Of a stretch of DNA of 15,148 nucleotides, positions 12,627-15,148 are shown piece by piece. The notes under the pieces were generated by a model. The model did no database searches. It was given only the letters and a program-made list of their open reading frames with translations, and had not been told where the DNA came from. The first letter of the stretch is position 1; each line of letters opens with the position of its first letter. Source of the stretch: Clostridiaceae bacterium (GTDB taxonomy: Bacteria > Bacillota > Clostridia > DSM-8532); assembly GCA_025361665.1 (NCBI GenBank), contig JANYKF010000096.1, positions 1 to 15,148 of the forward strand. Direction: 5' to 3'. A program made the translations under genes and the position numbers.

Positions 12627-13892
12627 ATGCTGATCCAGGCACCCAAGGGAACGAACGACATTCTTCCGGAAGACATTCACCGCTGGCAGCATGTGGAACG
12701 CATGTTCGCGACGTTGTGCGCGCAGTTCGGATATCGGGAAATCCGCATTCCCGTTTTCGAGCATACCGAATTGTTCTTTCGCGGCGTGGGAGAGACAACC
12801 GACATTGTCCAGAAAGAAATGTATACCTTTGAGGACAAGAGCGGCCGCAGCCTTACCTTGCGTCCGGAGGGCACGGCCGGCGTCGTGCGCAGCTACATCG
12901 AGCATGGCATGTCCTCACAGGCGCAACCGGTCAAACTGTATTACAACCTCACGGCGTACCGTTACGAGAAGATGCAGAAAGGCCGCTACCGGGAATTCCA
13001 CCAGTTCGGCATGGAACTGTTCGGCGCGGCGGATCCGGCAGCGGACGCGGAAATCATCTCACTCCTGGCACTTTTCTTCGAACGTCTCGGCATCGGGAAC
13101 CTGTCCCTGAACCTCAACAGCATCGGCTGCCCGGTTTGCCGCACCGACTACAACCAAATCCTCAGGGAATTCCTGTCGGACCGCATCGTCACGCTGTGCG
13201 AAACATGCCGGGACCGGTACGATCGCAACCCCATGCGCATCCTCGACTGCAAGGAGGAATCCTGCCGTCAGCAGGTGAAACAGGCTCCGGCACTGCTGGA
13301 TCACATCTGCGAGGATTGCCGCGGCCACTTCGACGCACTATGCTCGAAATTGGAAATCATGGGAATCCGGTATGCGATTGACAAGGGAATCGTGCGTGGA
13401 TTGGACTATTACACGCGAACGGTCTTTGAATTCGTTTCCCGCAACATCGGCACCCAGGGCACGGTCTGCGGCGGCGGCCGTTATGACGGCCTGATGGAGG
13501 CTTGCGGCGGGCCGAAGACCCCGGGAATCGGATTCGGCCTGGGCGTGGAGCGCCTGCTGATGGAAATGGAGAGCCAGTGCCTGGAAATCGCCTTGCCGGA
13601 GCCACCGCTCATTTACATCGGCAGCATCGGCGACAGGGCTATTGCCGCTGTGGAGACAATGTGCTGCGACATGCGGCGCAAAGGCATTTCCTGCGTGAAG
13701 GACGTGATGGGCCGCAGCGTGAAGGCGCAGATGAAATACGCGGATAAAATGGGCACACGCTACACGATGGTCCTGGGTGACAATGAAATCGAGTCCGGCC
13801 GCGCCGCGCTGCGCGACATGAAAAGCGGGGAAAGCAAGGATATCAGCCTCGACTCGCTGACCGATCGGCTGCTCAAATTCAAGGAAGCATAA
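12627..13892 (+). CDS. hisS: Histidyl-tRNA synthetase
   Basis: This 421-aa class II synthetase charges tRNA-His with histidine in the cytoplasm. It begins with PKGTNDILP (6-14), then motif 1 around RIPVFEHTELFFRGVGETTDIVQKEMYTF. TLRPEGTAGVVR (77-88), motif 2 YNLTAYRYEKMQKGRYREFHQFGMELFG, the histidine motif GLDYYTRTVFEF (258-269), GGGRYDGL (282-289) and motif 3 GIGFGLGVERLLM (300-312) follow. The C-terminal anticodon-binding domain covers about 330-421. The insertion domain has four cysteine pairs (168/171, 191/194, 208/213, 228/231), as in many clostridial HisRS, which may bind zinc. The start follows GGAG seven bases upstream; the GTG extension to 12534 runs into the tandem repeats. aspS follows after 42 bases without a terminator, so the two form an operon. 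No T-box signature is present upstream. Confidence 0.97.
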   Translation: MLIQAPKGTNDILPEDIHRWQHVERMFATLCAQFGYREIRIPVFEHTELFFRGVGETTDIVQKEMYTFEDKSGRSLTLRPEGTAGVVRSYIEHGMSSQAQPVKLYYNLTAYRYEKMQKGRYREFHQFGMELFGAADPAADAEIISLLALFFERLGIGNLSLNLNSIGCPVCRTDYNQILREFLSDRIVTLCETCRDRYDRNPMRILDCKEESCRQQVKQAPALLDHICEDCRGHFDALCSKLEIMGIRYAIDKGIVRGLDYYTRTVFEFVSRNIGTQGTVCGGGRYDGLMEACGGPKTPGIGFGLGVERLLMEMESQCLEIALPEPPLIYIGSIGDRAIAAVETMCCDMRRKGISCVKDVMGRSVKAQMKYADKMGTRYTMVLGDNEIESGRAALRDMKSGESKDISLDSLTDRLLKFKEA

Positions 13893-13934
13893 CGGCCACT
13901 GTTTGGCAAATACACCATCACCAGGGGAGGTTTC

Positions 13935-15148
13935 ATGGCGGAGAGCATTCAGGGAATAAAGCGCACGCATCGCTGCGCGGATGTGACGACAGCGGATGTC
14001 GGACGGGAAATCACCGTCATGGGATGGGTGCAGAAGCGTCGGGATCTGGGAGCCCTGCTGTTCATCACCCTGCGGGATCGCAGCGGCATCCTTCAGGTCG
14101 TCGTCAACAGCGAGACGCACGCCGATCTGCATGCGAAAGCCGTGCAGGTCCGATCCGAATTCGTTGTGGCTGTCAGGGGTGTCTTGTCCAAACGCGACGC
14201 CTCGGTGATCAACCCGAACATGGAAACAGGCGCCGTGGAGCTGGTCGCGGAGGAATTCAGAATTCTCTCGAAATCGGAGACGCCGCCTTTCCACATCGAA
14301 GACAACATTACGGCGAATGACATGCTGCGCCTGAAATACCGTTATCTCGACCTGCGCCGGCCGGACATGCAGAAAAACCTGATGCTGCGGCACCGTCTTG
14401 CCAAGGTGACGAGGGATTTTTTCAATGACGAGGGATTCCTGGAAATCGAAACGCCGATGATGACAAAAAGCACCCCGGAAGGCGCCCGCGACTATCTGGT
14501 TCCAAGCCGGGTGCAGGCCGGGAAGTTCTTCGCCCTGCCCCAGTCGCCACAGTTGTTCAAGCAGCTGCTGATGGTGGCGGGCTTCGACCGCTACATGCAG
14601 ATCACAAGGTGCTTCCGGGACGAGGATCTGCGCGCGGACCGCCAGCCGGAATTCACCCAGATTGACCTTGAAATGGCATTTGTCGATGTGGATGACGTGA
14701 TCGCCGTTAACGAAGCGTTTCTCAAAAGAGCTTTCCATGAGGTCCTTGGCGTCGAAGTGGCCGTTCCTTTCAAACGACTCTCCTACGAGGAAGCCATGTC
14801 CCGATACGGATCCGACAAACCGGATACCCGTTTCGGGCTTGAATTGACGGATTGTTCGGATCTCGCGGCGAATTCCGGGTTCAAGGTGTTCACCGATGCG
14901 GTGTCCGCGGGCGGCAGTGTCAGGGCCATCAATGCGAAAGGCTGCGCGGCGAAGTACTCGCGCAAGGAAATCGACGCACTCGGGGATGTCGCGAAGACCT
15001 ACAAGGCGAAGGGCCTTGCCTGGATTGCGCTGGAAGAAGGCGGCTTCAAGTCATCCTTTGCCAAGTTCCTCACGGAAGAGACCTTGTCCGCGTTCAAATC
15101 GCGGCTGGATGCCGAAACAGGTGACCTGCTGCTTTTTGTCGCCGATCG
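13935..15148 (+). CDS. aspS: Aspartyl-tRNA synthetase, bacterial type (3' end outside the window)
   Basis: The first 404 residues of a protein normally about 590 long are present, and the open frame continues past the window end. The N-terminal OB-fold anticodon domain includes GWVQKRRDLGALLFITLRDRSG (30-51). The catalytic core has LRLKYRYLDLRRP (131-143), TPEGARDYLVPSR (180-192), FALPQSPQLFKQLLM (199-213) and motif 2 FRDEDLRADRQPEFTQID (227-244). Residues from about 290 on belong to the bacterial GAD insertion; motif 3 lies beyond the edge. Leu38 in RRDLG is the residue seen in discriminating enzymes, where non-discriminating ones often have His, so it probably charges only tRNA-Asp. The start follows AGGGGAGG. 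Confidence 0.97.
   Translation, partial: MAESIQGIKRTHRCADVTTADVGREITVMGWVQKRRDLGALLFITLRDRSGILQVVVNSETHADLHAKAVQVRSEFVVAVRGVLSKRDASVINPNMETGAVELVAEEFRILSKSETPPFHIEDNITANDMLRLKYRYLDLRRPDMQKNLMLRHRLAKVTRDFFNDEGFLEIETPMMTKSTPEGARDYLVPSRVQAGKFFALPQSPQLFKQLLMVAGFDRYMQITRCFRDEDLRADRQPEFTQIDLEMAFVDVDDVIAVNEAFLKRAFHEVLGVEVAVPFKRLSYEEAMSRYGSDKPDTRFGLELTDCSDLAANSGFKVFTDAVSAGGSVRAINAKGCAAKYSRKEIDALGDVAKTYKAKGLAWIALEEGGFKSSFAKFLTEETLSAFKSRLDAETGDLLLFVAD

Noticed and set aside
13338..14738. 466-codon minus-strand open frame across hisS and aspS
   Set aside because: It lies antisense to two certain synthetase genes and is explained by their codon bias.

Overview
The window looks like chromosomal DNA of a GC-rich, probably Gram-positive (Firmicutes/Clostridia-like) bacterium. 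Indications are strong AGGAGG-type ribosome binding sites before most genes, the hisS-aspS gene order, a CUT1 sugar ABC transporter with no ATPase of its own, a clostridial-style cysteine-rich HisRS, and a tRNA gene that encodes its own CCA end. This assignment is an inference; no ribosomal RNA or other taxonomic marker is present.

Region 1 (1-9932) is a catabolic cluster. An acylating acetaldehyde dehydrogenase (minus strand), with the start of a translationally coupled next gene at the left edge, faces away from a plus-strand series: SIS-domain phosphosugar enzyme, PfkB kinase, GntR/HutC regulator, DMT-type exporter, an unrecognised 171-aa protein, a NodB-fold deacetylase-like protein with an altered first catalytic motif, then a lipoprotein solute-binding protein and two permeases. 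SIS + PfkB + GntR/HutC + CUT1 transporter without ATPase is the same set of parts as the Bacillus frl (fructosamine/Amadori product) system. An amino-sugar pathway is the main alternative, and the deacetylase-like protein would suit it. Two control regions are visible: overlapping face-to-face promoters at 1047-1116, and a promoter with an 18-bp near-palindrome at 5221-5262. They share a CATNATAACA motif and are candidate sites for the cluster's own GntR protein.

Region 2 (9933-10801) holds a decayed hipBA toxin-antitoxin locus on the minus strand: an intact HipB-like HTH followed by a deleted, out-of-frame HipA fragment. Next to it are short direct repeats, an intrinsic terminator and a tRNA-Lys(TTT) gene with its own good promoter.

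Region 3 (10802-15148) is housekeeping in character. It has a DUF401-type membrane permease flanked on both sides by intergenic repeats, a strong promoter followed almost at once by an intrinsic terminator, five 19-bp tandem repeats, hisS, and the 5' two thirds of aspS, which runs off the right edge.
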